Below, piece by piece: positions 55,701 to 64,000 of a stretch of DNA of 64,000 nt. The notes beneath the pieces are model-generated. The model was not told the origin of the DNA. It saw only the letters and a list, made by a program, of their open reading frames with translations, and did not search any database. The position numbers and the translations under genes are program-made. The stretch comes from Yponomeuta sedellus (taxonomy: Eukaryota > Arthropoda > Insecta > Lepidoptera > Yponomeutidae), in contig OW203727.1 in NCBI GenBank assembly GCA_934045075.1, positions 9,802,675 to 9,866,674 on the forward strand. The letters are read 5' to 3'. Within the stretch, counting starts at the first letter, position 1. Each line of letters begins with the position of its first letter.

Positions 55701-58700
55701 ATTCAACAGGCAGGAGCGCGCGCGCGGGCCGCGCCGGGCGGGCGTTCTCGCTAGTAGCCGCCGAGGACGTGGCACATCTTCTCGACCTGCAGCTGTTCCT
55801 TGGGGCGGAGCTCCTGTCGCCAGCTGCCGCGCGGGAGGCGGGCCCCGCCTGCCCTAGCGGCGTGTGGGGCGCCATGCCCGTCGGTCAGCTAGAGCTCCGA
55901 CACCAGGACGTCATGGCGTGGGAGAGGAATCACTCGGAGATCGTGAGTTAATAAATTGGCCTTTTTGCATCTACTTAATGAGATGATTTATGCAGCGACC
56001 AGTGGTATCTTCACTCACACTAGACGGGTGAAGGGACCACTCCGACGCTGTAGTGCCTGGGACATGGTTTTATGGATGGTGTAGGCTTGCCCAGCACCTA
56101 TAACATCCTGACAGCTTAGTCGGCCTAGCCCACAGGAAAGACTAGTCAATACGTGCGGAGCCAACCAAGCCGCGGGTTTCCTCACGATGTTTCCCTTCAC
56201 GGTTAGCGTGTGGTATTGCGACTACAAATTCGCAAATGTACGTAACTTTAAATTTAAACAAAGTCATTGGTACATGCCCGCACTCGGGATCGATCCTGGG
56301 GCTCTCGCTTGCCAGTCCATGGTTCTACCCACTGAGCTACCACCGCGGCTCCTTAATTAATAAATAATCAGGGTCATATTAGCATCATACTAAGTACAAC
56401 TAAATGACTCGTTATATTTGTTTTTTTTAATGCACTGACCCGTGCTAAGGAAAATTTTAAAAACCTATTTAGAGGCTAAAAATTCCACCCATGCCGGGAC
56501 TCGAACCCGCGACCTCTGGCTAACCGTGCCAGCGCTCTCCCAACTGAGCTAATGGGCGACTCACCGGCATCAGTGAAATTTCGAACCTCTACAATACTCT
56601 CGGTATATAATACAGATTGCTGCCAGAGGATGCGGGTTCGAGTCCCGCCGTGGGTGGAAGTTTTAGCCTCTAAATAGGTTTTTAAATGACTCGTGTTACG
56701 GGTACTAACTCGACGATACATTTAACACAATAAATACATACTCGTAGATATCATCCAAGACCCGAGACTAACCGAACTAGAAAAGTTCGTTTCCTAGTGT
56801 GACCCGGCCGGGGATCGAACCCGAGAACTTCGGTTTTACAGTCAGCCTGCCAAACCGCTGCGCCACTGACGCATGTTGAATGACAAGGATTTTGGGATCT
56901 AGTCTAAGCCTTTATTTGTAAAAGGACTTTATCTTGTTTAGTCCTTTATTTTTAAAAGGAGTAAACTAGATAAAGATAATTTAGTTCTATATTTACAAAA
57001 ACACGATTCTTTTAAGCACAGCTCAATCAAATGCATTAATTTGCGGTAAAGGGCAATACTCTTACTGTACACACAACAAAACACACATAAAAAACTTTAC
57101 CACAGACTACTTATCGTGGTAATTCAGGACTGAGGAGATTAAAATGCATGTTTTTTGCCGTCTGGCCAAATCCGACATCTATCGACTGTAGTTTATTATT
57201 TAACTTAAAACTCTACGCTATCACCTATGCAGCGGCTACCGGCGACGTAGCAGTACGAGGCGGAGTTGGTGTAACGAATTGGCCAAATGTGGCTCTACGC
57301 CTTGATTATGTAACTTTTCACAAATACATCTATGTGCAAAAAAAACTACTTGACTTTGTCGTACAATTATGTGCCTCAATATCACTGTCACGCATCAGAT
57401 ATCCACTGAAATACGGTATCCACTAGGTGTGATACATTTTACGCCTCATTTCGGCAGAGCTAAGTAAACATTCCGCTTTCACCCACATATGTATATGTGA
57501 AAGGTTACTTAATCATGGCTCCAAGTAATCAAGAAAAATAGGGAATGTACCTAAAGGGGAAACCTTAACCCAGCATTCGGACACAATCGTGGCTACAGAT
57601 AAAAAAATTGGAAAATTCATGTGTAGCCACCGTTTCCACTGCTCCCTAGGAAGACGCAGCGCGCGTGTGCGGGCGGGGCTGGCAGCAGTACATCAAGTGG
57701 CGCGAGGCAGCGTCCGCCGAGGCGAACAAGCGAGCCAAGAGCGTAGCCGTCCCCACGCTCACGCACCCCTTCCTTGTGGACGAGAACTCCGAGCGGGCTG
57801 ATGATTTAGTACAGCAGATTAAGAACTACACGCCCAAAGGGGTGAGTCGCGATTTGCGCTTGTTGCTTCGACATTCTAAACAGCGTCGTCGTCCACACGC
57901 TTATGTATCCCTTCCTTAAAGACGAGAACTCGGAGCGGGCCGACGATTTATTACAGCGGATCAAGAACTATACGCCCAAAGGTATAAGTCGCGATTAGTG
58001 CTTGTTTCTTAGACACTGTAAAGAGTGTCGTTGTCTCCACGCTTCTACGTCTGAGTTCTCATCTACACGAGAACTCAGATTAAAAAGTACCTGGCCAAAA
58101 GGGTTGGTTCTTGGGCTGTCAAGTTTTTACTTAATACCATACTATTGCCAATCCGCGGTGGGCACGCGTGGTAATTAAACCTACGAAGTAAACATACTGT
58201 ATCTTTCTGATAGGCCATAATAGGCTACATAGACTAGAAGAGTTTTCAGGGGAGGAAACATACTTTTTTATATATGGAGTAAATTAAAGCGTGTTTTGTC
58301 TTACTTATATGTTGCTAGTGTATACACTAGCAACATATAAGTAAGTAAAAACAATATATATTGTTTTGAAGACAATATATTGTCTTCTTGACAATATTAA
58401 AGAAATTCGATAGAGCCTAACTTAAAACATTCCTCAAACGCTTTGGAGCGCTTTAAAGTATCGTATTTTTATTAAATAATCATAACGGTTTTTAGTTTAA
58501 TTCAAAAACTTTCTAAGAAATTCGATGTAATATAGGCGCTACCGAATGTCTTGAAAGGGTGCATTTTTAGACTAATACCACAGATGAACTAATACTGGAG
58601 AGCTCTGAAGCTAGTTTACAAACTTATAGAATATTGTACTTCTTTTCAGACTATACTTGAATTGACAGCTAAGATCGACTCGCCTATGTACCTGGCTATG

Positions 58701-61700
58701 AGGGCAAAGAAAAAAGCACACGGAAAAGCCATTGAACGGACACGGGAAAATAAAAAGGTAAAATAAACTAACATTACTTATCTTAACCATAATAAAATCC
58801 TGCCACACTATGCAAACGACATTAACAATAACCAAGGATGTTTCTTGACAATAACTCAACGTTAGTACCAGCTAAACTGGTCCCTTGGGACTAGCTAAAG
58901 CACAGAGCTTTACCTAACAGACCACTGATGACTTATTGTTGGTGACAATTAAATCTTTTTTACTTATATTGCAGGCTGGCCTCATAGACGACAGTACCGA
59001 TTTGAAAGTCGGCATGAAATCCCAAGGGAAGAAAAAGAAACGAGAAGTTGTTCGTGATGAGAACTACATCCCTCATGTAGCCAGCGATCAGCATACAGAA
59101 ACTGGGTAAGTGTAAGACTTAATTGAAACTGTTTTTATACGGATTTATGCTCGTTCAGGGGCGGATCTTGAATTTGTGGGGCCCTGGGCTGAAACTACTT
59201 AGGGGCCTATCTAAGTACTCAACTAATAGCCATGTCAAAAATGTCTGTTGTATGTGTGTGTACGTACTATTTTTTTTAATTTATGTTTCAATAAATAATA
59301 TTCATTTTTTATACCTTAAAAAAATTAATGAAAATCAGCATGAAAACATCCTTTTACACGTATTTCCCCCCTTAACTCGATTCATAAAAGTATGCAATTT
59401 TTTATCAAGGTTTTCTTCTGACGTTATCGTTATCACGTAAAACTATCGTCCGTAACCGACTTTTTATGCAACATTTTTTTTAATTCAAATTATCGCCTAC
59501 TGTTTTGGCGGGATCTAGGGGCCCCTTGTAACCTCGGGGCCCTGGGCTGCAGCCCAAGCAGCCTTAGGCAGATCGGGCCCTGTGCTCGTTTATTAAATTT
59601 TTCCGACGTTTCGGCACTTTTTCAGGTGCCGTGATCCCGGATTACACGGCACCTGAAAAAGTGCCGAAACGTCGGAAAATTGTAAAAATGTAATAAACGA
59701 GCATAAATCCGTATAAAAGCAGTTTCAATTATGTCTACTGCTCGTGTTAACCTTAGAAAAAGTGTAAGACTGTTCAAAAAAAGCCTGGGACATTGTTTGA
59801 GATGGTGTGTAAGCTGCAAAACTCCCAAAAAATAAATAAATAATATCTTTAAGAGACTGGCAAATCCCCTAGTGAATAAATGCCCACGACAAATTAACGT
59901 AAGGCATTTAGTCCGCGTACATTTATTTAAGTGCAATAAATAAATTAGATCATTATATCTTATAACTAATTATCTTATAATAACTAATAGCAGCCTCTAA
60001 ACAAACCCATCATGATCCTTTTTAGTATGGCGGTGAACTTCAACGCGGGTGCAGAGTCAGCGGAGCTAGACTTGGGCGTGGACAGCGGCGACGGCGAGCG
60101 GCACCGCCGCAACCAGCTGCGCTGGGACCGGAAGCGGAAGAAGATGGTGCACGTCGACCAGGTGAGGCCAATGCTAGACTTACAGGATGTTAGATAGACC
60201 TGACATTTCCACACTTACCCCATTTGTCTTGACAGTTGTTTTTTTTTATGCACCTTGGCCAACTGCTGTCAACAGTAGAGTAACACAGTCAGCCCCGGTT
60301 TCTAGTACACTAACAAGCCGTTAATTTACAGCGTCAGTTGGCCAAAGTGCATACAAAAAAAGTTTGACAGCTGTTGTAGAGTAGATTGACAGATTGTTAG
60401 TGTACGAGAAATTGGGGTTAGTGTACGAGAAGCAGGGGATAACATAGACGATGAGAATATCCTTTAGCGTCATAGTTGAGCCATTGTACATAGTAAGGCT
60501 GTGACATCATTCAATCAATGAGCTTTTACTCGACCACTGCTAGCCATAGGATGAGGACGGAGAGACGACGAAGAATTGACATGCCTTTCTTTCCGTCCTC
60601 AGCCATCCTCATCCAGCCACAGTAAGTAATCCGACTCAGACCGCCAGTCAAGCGAGCTGATGGGCATACTACGCTCCGTTCGCCAATTCATGGTCTTTGC
60701 TGGATGTTACTCCATCTCTTTATGCCACTCCATTCATTGCTTCGATCCATTGCTTTCTCTACTTTTTACGCGTTTGAATGGGCGACTCAAGTGGGCGTTG
60801 CATGAGTATGGGTCACATTATGTAACGCCTTCAGCGTCTTCATGTTGGGATATATTTGGTGTATTGCCAAGCATGGTCCATCAATAGCCATGTGTTACCG
60901 TTCCTGTTCTTTGAGGAAACCACTGTCCGTTAGTCCCATGATGTGGTAGTGGCAGTCGGCAGTGGCCTTTCAGAACTGTTGGTGTTTTAAGCTCTTCATA
61001 GACGCAACGGCGTTTCGAGATAGTACACAATGCAGTTGGCATTTGTTATTCATGACTTTAACCATTCCCTGAACGAATTACCCCCAACTGTTTTGCACTG
61101 TCAAGAACAAGATTTCACACAAAATTCCTCTCTCGCTAAATTGAATCTTGAATCCGCGCCTTCTTCCAGGACGGCGGGCGCAAGATGATCCGTACTGAGA
61201 GCGGCGGCCGCATCCCCGCCACGTACCGCAGCGGACGCTACGACGAGTGGAGGAAGCGGAATGCGCAGGCGCACGAATCTGAAGATGACCAGCCGCAAGG
61301 GAACAAGAGGAAAGGTTAGTGAGATGTTTACAGGATTAGTACAAGTACATACCACTGTTGCATTTTCTTTAACCAATAAAGCAATGGCATAACAGTGCCC
61401 ACATTGATTGAACCTTATCAGGTTGAACTAAAGTTAAAAACCAATGAAAATTCATAGTACCCACGACCGATTAAATGTTAGCATGTGCATGCGAGACACT
61501 TTCATATTTAAAGGATCCGCATCAACGGCATCATCAGAACCGCAGTCCGCATCAGAATGACCCGTCACTACGCGTACTATCGTCGGAAATTGTTAGGAAT
61601 ATTTACTACCCTATTGCTTCTATTTGCTTCCTCTAAGTAGATTAGTATTTCTTCTTCCATCATATTTTAGAAGAGAAACAACATTAGAGGGTGACCGTAC

Positions 61701-62341
61701 ATCCTGACGTCAGGTTGACCTGTCACCTAACCACATCACCAAACTTTCGTGGAATCACTGAATATCTCATCGGGCAGCAATTACTGCCCATTTGCTTCCT
61801 TCATATTTTTAAAACTCCGCACTCGTAGCTATTATGGAAAGTAAAATATCAATATAGTTTAGATCCAGCGCCTGAAAGAAGGAAAAGAACAACGACGCTT
61901 AGACTCAAAACTGCTATGGCAATATACGCAATATACTCGTACATACGCTTTGAATTGTAGTTTTATGATCCCTTCGTTAACATGTAGACGAACTGAATGC
62001 AATGAGCTGCGGGCTCGCTATTTAATTTTCACCATTGTATACGTACAAAGCATATAATATACAGCTATGCCTGTGAGTGATAATTTTGAATGATTGTCAG
62101 CTTGTATCGCTACACCTGTAACTGATAATTTTGAATGATGGCTTGTCCAGCGTCAGAGTTCCGGCCACACTGGATGAAGCACAACGAGCGGCTCGCCAGC
62201 AAGAAGGCAGCGGGCGGCGGCGAGTTCCGGGACAAGCAGCAGATCGTGAAGGAGCGAATCAGGAAGGAGAAGATCCAGCAGCGGCTCAAACACAAGGGCA
62301 AGGGCAAAAAGGGCGGCGGGAAGAAACGGAAGAGTAAATAA
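49749..62341 (+). CDS. DDX54: ATP-dependent RNA helicase DDX54/Dbp10 (12 exons)
   Basis: DEAD-box helicase needed for large ribosomal subunit assembly in the nucleolus (family knowledge). Exons by GT/AG and phase: 49749-49949, 51381-51560, 52407-52590, 52856-53202, 53834-54044, 55710-55942, 57650-57841, 58650-58757, 58975-59105, 60026-60161, 61170-61314, 62151-62341; 752 residues, all phases agree. Motifs: Q region [14 protein letters not shown]...PIQ (exon 1), ARTGSGKT and PTRELALQ (exon 2), ATPGR (exon 3), DEAD, SAT and VVFAATK (exon 4), [11 protein letters not shown] (exon 5), [11 protein letters not shown] across exons 5/6. The ARAGR form of motif VI and the C-terminal [10 protein letters not shown] / [20 protein letters not shown] / lysine-rich tail are the marks of DDX54/Dbp10 rather than other DEAD-box proteins. 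Slightly shorter than its vertebrate counterpart. Many introns carry repeats. Low-confidence point: the exon 7 donor has a near-duplicate 142 bases on. Confidence 0.95.
50010..50335 (+). repeat. 5S-derived SINE in DDX54 intron 1, with internal duplication
   Basis: Starts in the body (CTTCGCAAGGCACGTTAAGC) and ends AAGTGTTGATATTGATAG. The tail segment CCTGCCACTGTCTTACACTC ... GGCCTGACCTTCCT occurs twice in tandem (about 50100-50190 and 50191-50281). Confidence 0.75.
50575..50730 (+). repeat. tRNA-derived SINE in DDX54 intron 1
   Basis: GGTGGTGCAGCGGTTTGGCA ... CTGTAAAACCGAAGGTCTCG, B-box-like GGGCTCGATCTC, then AACTTTTCTAGTTTGTCTCG. The same family is inverted at 56735-56875. Confidence 0.65.
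50731..51380. other. rest of DDX54 intron 1
   Basis: AT-rich; no element recognised. Intron 2 (51561-52406), intron 4 (53203-53833), intron 10 (60162-61169) and intron 11 (61315-62150) likewise lack recognised genes. Confidence 0.4.
54066..54380. mobile_element. 308-bp MITE in DDX54 intron 5
   Basis: Full copy of the element found in tandem at 6129-6743: begins CAGAGTGCTTAGTGCGAGTT just after the exon 5 donor and ends AAACTCGCACTAAGCACTC. Very high identity to the 6.1-6.7 kb copies. Confidence 0.85.
54680..54950 (+). repeat. 5S-derived SINE in DDX54 intron 5, internally deleted
   Basis: Head AGCACTCGTGGCCTGTTGGA, CCGAGTGATTGGAATCAATC, then directly into the body CGCTTCCGTGCTTCGCAAGG; the 5S C-box part is deleted. 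Tail to ATACAACGGTTGATATCG. Confidence 0.75.
54963..55110. mobile_element. hairpin MITE in DDX54 intron 5
   Basis: Arms of about 63 bases: TTGCAGACTTTTAGTCCGGA ... GTCCGACCAGGTT and AACCTGGTCGGACTGTTCCG ... AAAAGTCTGCAA, loop of about 20 bases. One or two mismatches only. Confidence 0.85.
55111..55709. other. rest of DDX54 intron 5
   Basis: Contains short imperfect inverted words (TTATAACACGAGTATGTTATAA; GAATAGTATAATA) but no defined element. Confidence 0.35.
55958..56350 (-). repeat. full tRNA-derived SINE, TGAGATGATTTAT family, in DDX54 intron 6
   Basis: Read on the minus strand from about 56350: tRNA-like head (GTAGCTCAGTGGGTAGAACC ... AGGATCGATCCCGAGTGCGG), GGGAAACATCGTGAGGAAAC, GGTTGGCTCCGCACGT, AGCTGTCAGGATGTTATAGG, ending AAATCATCTCATTAAGTAGA and TGCAAAAAGGCC. 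The most complete copy in the window. Confidence 0.75.
56425..56690. repeat. tRNA SINE (minus) plus inverted fragment in DDX54 intron 6
   Basis: A minus copy of the 33238 family at 56430-56600, followed by a plus-oriented fragment (GATGCGGGTTCGAGTCCCGC, CTCTAAATAGGTTTTTAAAT) at 56625-56690. Confidence 0.75.
56735..56875 (-). repeat. tRNA-derived SINE in DDX54 intron 6
   Basis: Minus-strand GGCGCAGCGGTTTGGCAGG-like head, ACTGTAAAACCGAAGTTCTC, GGGTTCGATCCCCGGCC; same family as 50575-50730. Confidence 0.65.
57751..58062 (+). repeat. 142-bp tandem duplication of the end of DDX54 exon 7
   Basis: The last ~30 codons of exon 7, its donor site and ~60 bases of intron are repeated with a period of 142 bases: codons AGC GTA GCC GTC ... 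at 57751 against 57881, CCC TTC CTT at 57767 against 57909, and a start of a third unit at 58033 (GTCTCCACGCTTCTACG). The second copy reads [24 protein letters not shown] with a GTATAAGT donor-like end and has six silent and three replacing codon differences from exon 7. It is not in the frame of exon 7 if the intron is retained. Confidence 0.85.
58297..58400. repeat. palindrome cluster in DDX54 intron 7
   Basis: CTTATATGTTGCTAGTGTAT/ATACACTAGCAACATATAAG is a perfect palindrome of about 40 bases with no loop (58303-58342). It is followed by two shorter ones, ACAATATATATTGT and GAAGACAATATATTGTCTTC (58351-58394). Confidence 0.85.
59119..59731. mobile_element. hairpin element split by a hAT-like insertion, DDX54 intron 9
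   Basis: Left part 59119-59155 (AATTGAAACTGTTTTTATAC, GGATTTATGCTCG) and right part 59583-59731 reassemble to a hairpin: the outer arm pairs with CGAGCATAAATCCGTATAAA near 59698, and the inner arm TCCGACGTTTCGGCACTTTT pairs with its inverse at 59660-59680. The loop is near ATCCCGGATTAC. Confidence 0.85.
59156..59582. mobile_element. non-autonomous hAT-like element with 8-bp duplication
   Basis: A 427-bp insert flanked by TGCTCGTT on both sides (59148-59155 and 59583-59590). The ends are inverted: CAGGGGCGGATCT at the left against CAGGGCCCGATCT (reverse complement of the right end), 11 of 13 matching. An 8-bp target duplication and CAGGG termini are typical of hAT transposons. No transposase frame. 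Inside, GGGGCCCTGGGCTG recurs near both ends as subterminal repeats. Confidence 0.9.
60243..60425. repeat. nested inverted repeats in DDX54 intron 10
   Basis: ATGCACCTTGGCCAACTG pairs with CAGTTGGCCAAAGTGCAT, and CTAGTACACTAACAA with TTGTTAGTGTACGAG. The right side also recurs at 40912-40935 (TTTGCCAAAGTGCATACAAA), so this is probably a decayed MITE. Confidence 0.6.
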
Positions 62342-63943
62342 ATGCTGTAAGATTTGAATGGGGCGTCGCTATATTGTTATTTTTTCTCTACTTGATTGGA
62401 TATTATAGTCACGAGAGGAAATGAAAAGAACTTGTAAAAAATCCATGATATTATATTTTAAAAAATTAAGATAAACATTAGAGTACTTACAATTACCTGT
62501 ACAGATGTGTTTTGATAAATAAATTGAATTATTTTCGAGGAAAGATAATTTTTAAAATTTGGACTTTGTATGTAGTGATTTCTTAACTTCAAGTTTGAAA
62601 ACTTGTTATACTAAAGTTATTATCTAATAAGGAATTTATTTACATTTAACTAGAACGAAATAATGCGATTATTAATTTTACCTTCAGGAATAAAAATTAT
62701 AAAGGTACTTTGAGATACAACATGCGATTATACACCCATACCAAAAAATATAAAGTAACTTGATACACATATATTTTCCCCTGGAAACTAAATACGGCAA
62801 CATTATAGAACCAAATGTGTCTGCACTGATAGAACAAAAGGCAAGTAAATTTAAGCTCGCAGTACAAAAAACTTTGTGCATTAGAGCTATATTAGAACAG
62901 AACATTTCAGAAATATCGGATATTATCTGATATTAAAAATATTTTGTGGAATTGTATCTGAGGGATCGAAAAATATATATGTATATTTATTAACTTACAG
63001 CTCGACATTTGGCAACATTCCGTTTCGCTCGTACCGGATATCGCTTTGCAAACAGAAAAGTTAATTGGAGACATTGTCAAACAAATGATAAATGTAAATC
63101 CATAATTTAATTCTCGTATCATTGTCGTAAAGATATGGTAATTAAATCAATAACATAATTTTCTATACGAAACAAAGAAAATAATTTAATTTGAACTGAC
63201 AATTCATGAATCTTCATAGAGATCTAACTTCTTTACAGAATCTCTTCACCAATATTTATCAACATACACACTTATAGTTCCGAATTAATCCAGATGGTAC
63301 TCGAGAACACATAAGTTTCAAAACGTTTGCCTTTCACTTGCTGCTGTGACAAATATTCAACATAACAGATCCCATGTATCTGCGCACATTATTAAAATCC
63401 ACTATTTTCAATTGGATGCAACAACAAGGCACCAATTTCCAACAAACCTCATTGTTCTAGCTAGCGACAACTCCAAAACAAGACAACAATTTATATTAAT
63501 CTCACGTAACATCCGCGCGATAACAACCAGTCAACGATTCCCCTTTTACAATGGGAGCATATAACGATGAACACTCAAGCGCCACTTTTCTCTGGCTATA
63601 TATAGGTCTTTTGTCAAGAAGTGAGCTCTACATGTGGAGATTTCCGAGCTTTAGATGTGGAGGCTCCAAAAAAAGTGCGCTGTTACATAGATTCACATTT
63701 CAATAACATAGCAAACCACGCCCTGTCTAAACGTACTATAGGACACTCACTTCTCGGCACAAGGCCTAATACATACACAATACACTATAATATTAGCCTA
63801 ACAGATGCCATTTTACAATACACTTTGGCAACAATTTTGTCTACACTCAAAACTTCATCATTCATCCAATTATACCATAATTCATCAGTTCTGTAACTAA
63901 ATATAATATAACGATACTTATTAACCGAGCTCCGATGAGAAAT
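62342..63943. other. intergenic region after DDX54
   Basis: 3' UTR of DDX54 and then AT-rich non-coding sequence. No repeats recognised. May include the 3' UTR of a convergent minus-strand gene. Confidence 0.4.
62518..62523 (+). terminator. candidate DDX54 poly(A) signal
   Basis: AATAAA about 180 bases after the stop codon; a T-rich stretch follows. Confidence 0.5.
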
Positions 63944-64000
63944 CTAAACATTAACTTTTCTTACTTTTGCCTGAACATCAGTCTTCTCTTTGCGCTTTTT
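63944..64000 (-). CDS. possible C-terminal end of a convergent gene (partial)
   Basis: On the minus strand the last bases read KKRKEKTDVQAKVRKVNV then TAG (63944-63946). The lysine-rich, codon-like composition in AT-rich surroundings suggests a real protein end running off the window, but 18 codons are too few to name it. Confidence 0.3.
   Translation of the reverse strand, partial: KKRKEKTDVQAKVRKVNV

Noticed and set aside
57148..57426. 92-codon plus frame within DDX54 intron 6
   Set aside because: It overlaps a dispersed repeat related to 570-720 and would not keep the DDX54 reading phase.

Overview
The window looks like a stretch of a lepidopteran (moth or butterfly) nuclear genome. It is AT-rich and intron-bearing, with one conserved multi-exon gene in a dense, nested landscape of SINEs, LINE 3' ends, MITEs, a Helitron-like element, a hAT-like element and a tyrosine-recombinase (DIRS) retrotransposon. 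Assignment to Lepidoptera is inference from the repeat families and the DDX54 sequence; no species can be named.

Layout. Positions 1-9.9 kb hold repeats, a short single-exon gene at 2528-2731 with its own TATA box and a kappaB-like site, a decayed LINE reverse-transcriptase fragment (about 4.3-5.0 kb) and two near-identical copies of a ~318-bp sequence fused to part of a SINE. A DIRS-type retrotransposon occupies 9.93-15.04 kb. It has inverted terminal repeats, an internal complementary region that reproduces the joined right and left ends, an intron-containing gag, a gag-pol frame broken only by one TAG, RT and RNase H with intact visible catalytic motifs, and a tyrosine recombinase with one premature TGA. 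From 15 to 27 kb there are MITEs, 5S-rRNA-derived and tRNA-derived SINEs and LINE tails. At 27384-27608 lies a second short single-exon gene, clearly a paralogue of the one at 2528. The stretch 28-49.7 kb is mostly non-coding: a LINE C-terminal nuclease-like fragment (30.2-30.9 kb, minus), a long TATG microsatellite (37.6-37.8 kb), a short Helitron-like element (38.6 kb) and many SINEs.

From 49749 to 62341 the plus strand carries the complete 12-exon gene for the nucleolar DEAD-box helicase DDX54/Dbp10 (752 codons by my splice model). All helicase motifs and the C-terminal basic region are present. Its introns hold at least ten repeats, including a hAT-like insertion inside a hairpin element and a tandem duplication of the end of exon 7. 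The last 57 bases may be the C-terminal end of a convergent minus-strand gene.

The strongest candidates for something undescribed are the two-gene family with the conserved NPF(E/D)RKHS..RQVLDR start, the structurally readable DIRS element with its spliced gag, the 5S-derived SINE family, and the exon-7 tandem duplication in DDX54.
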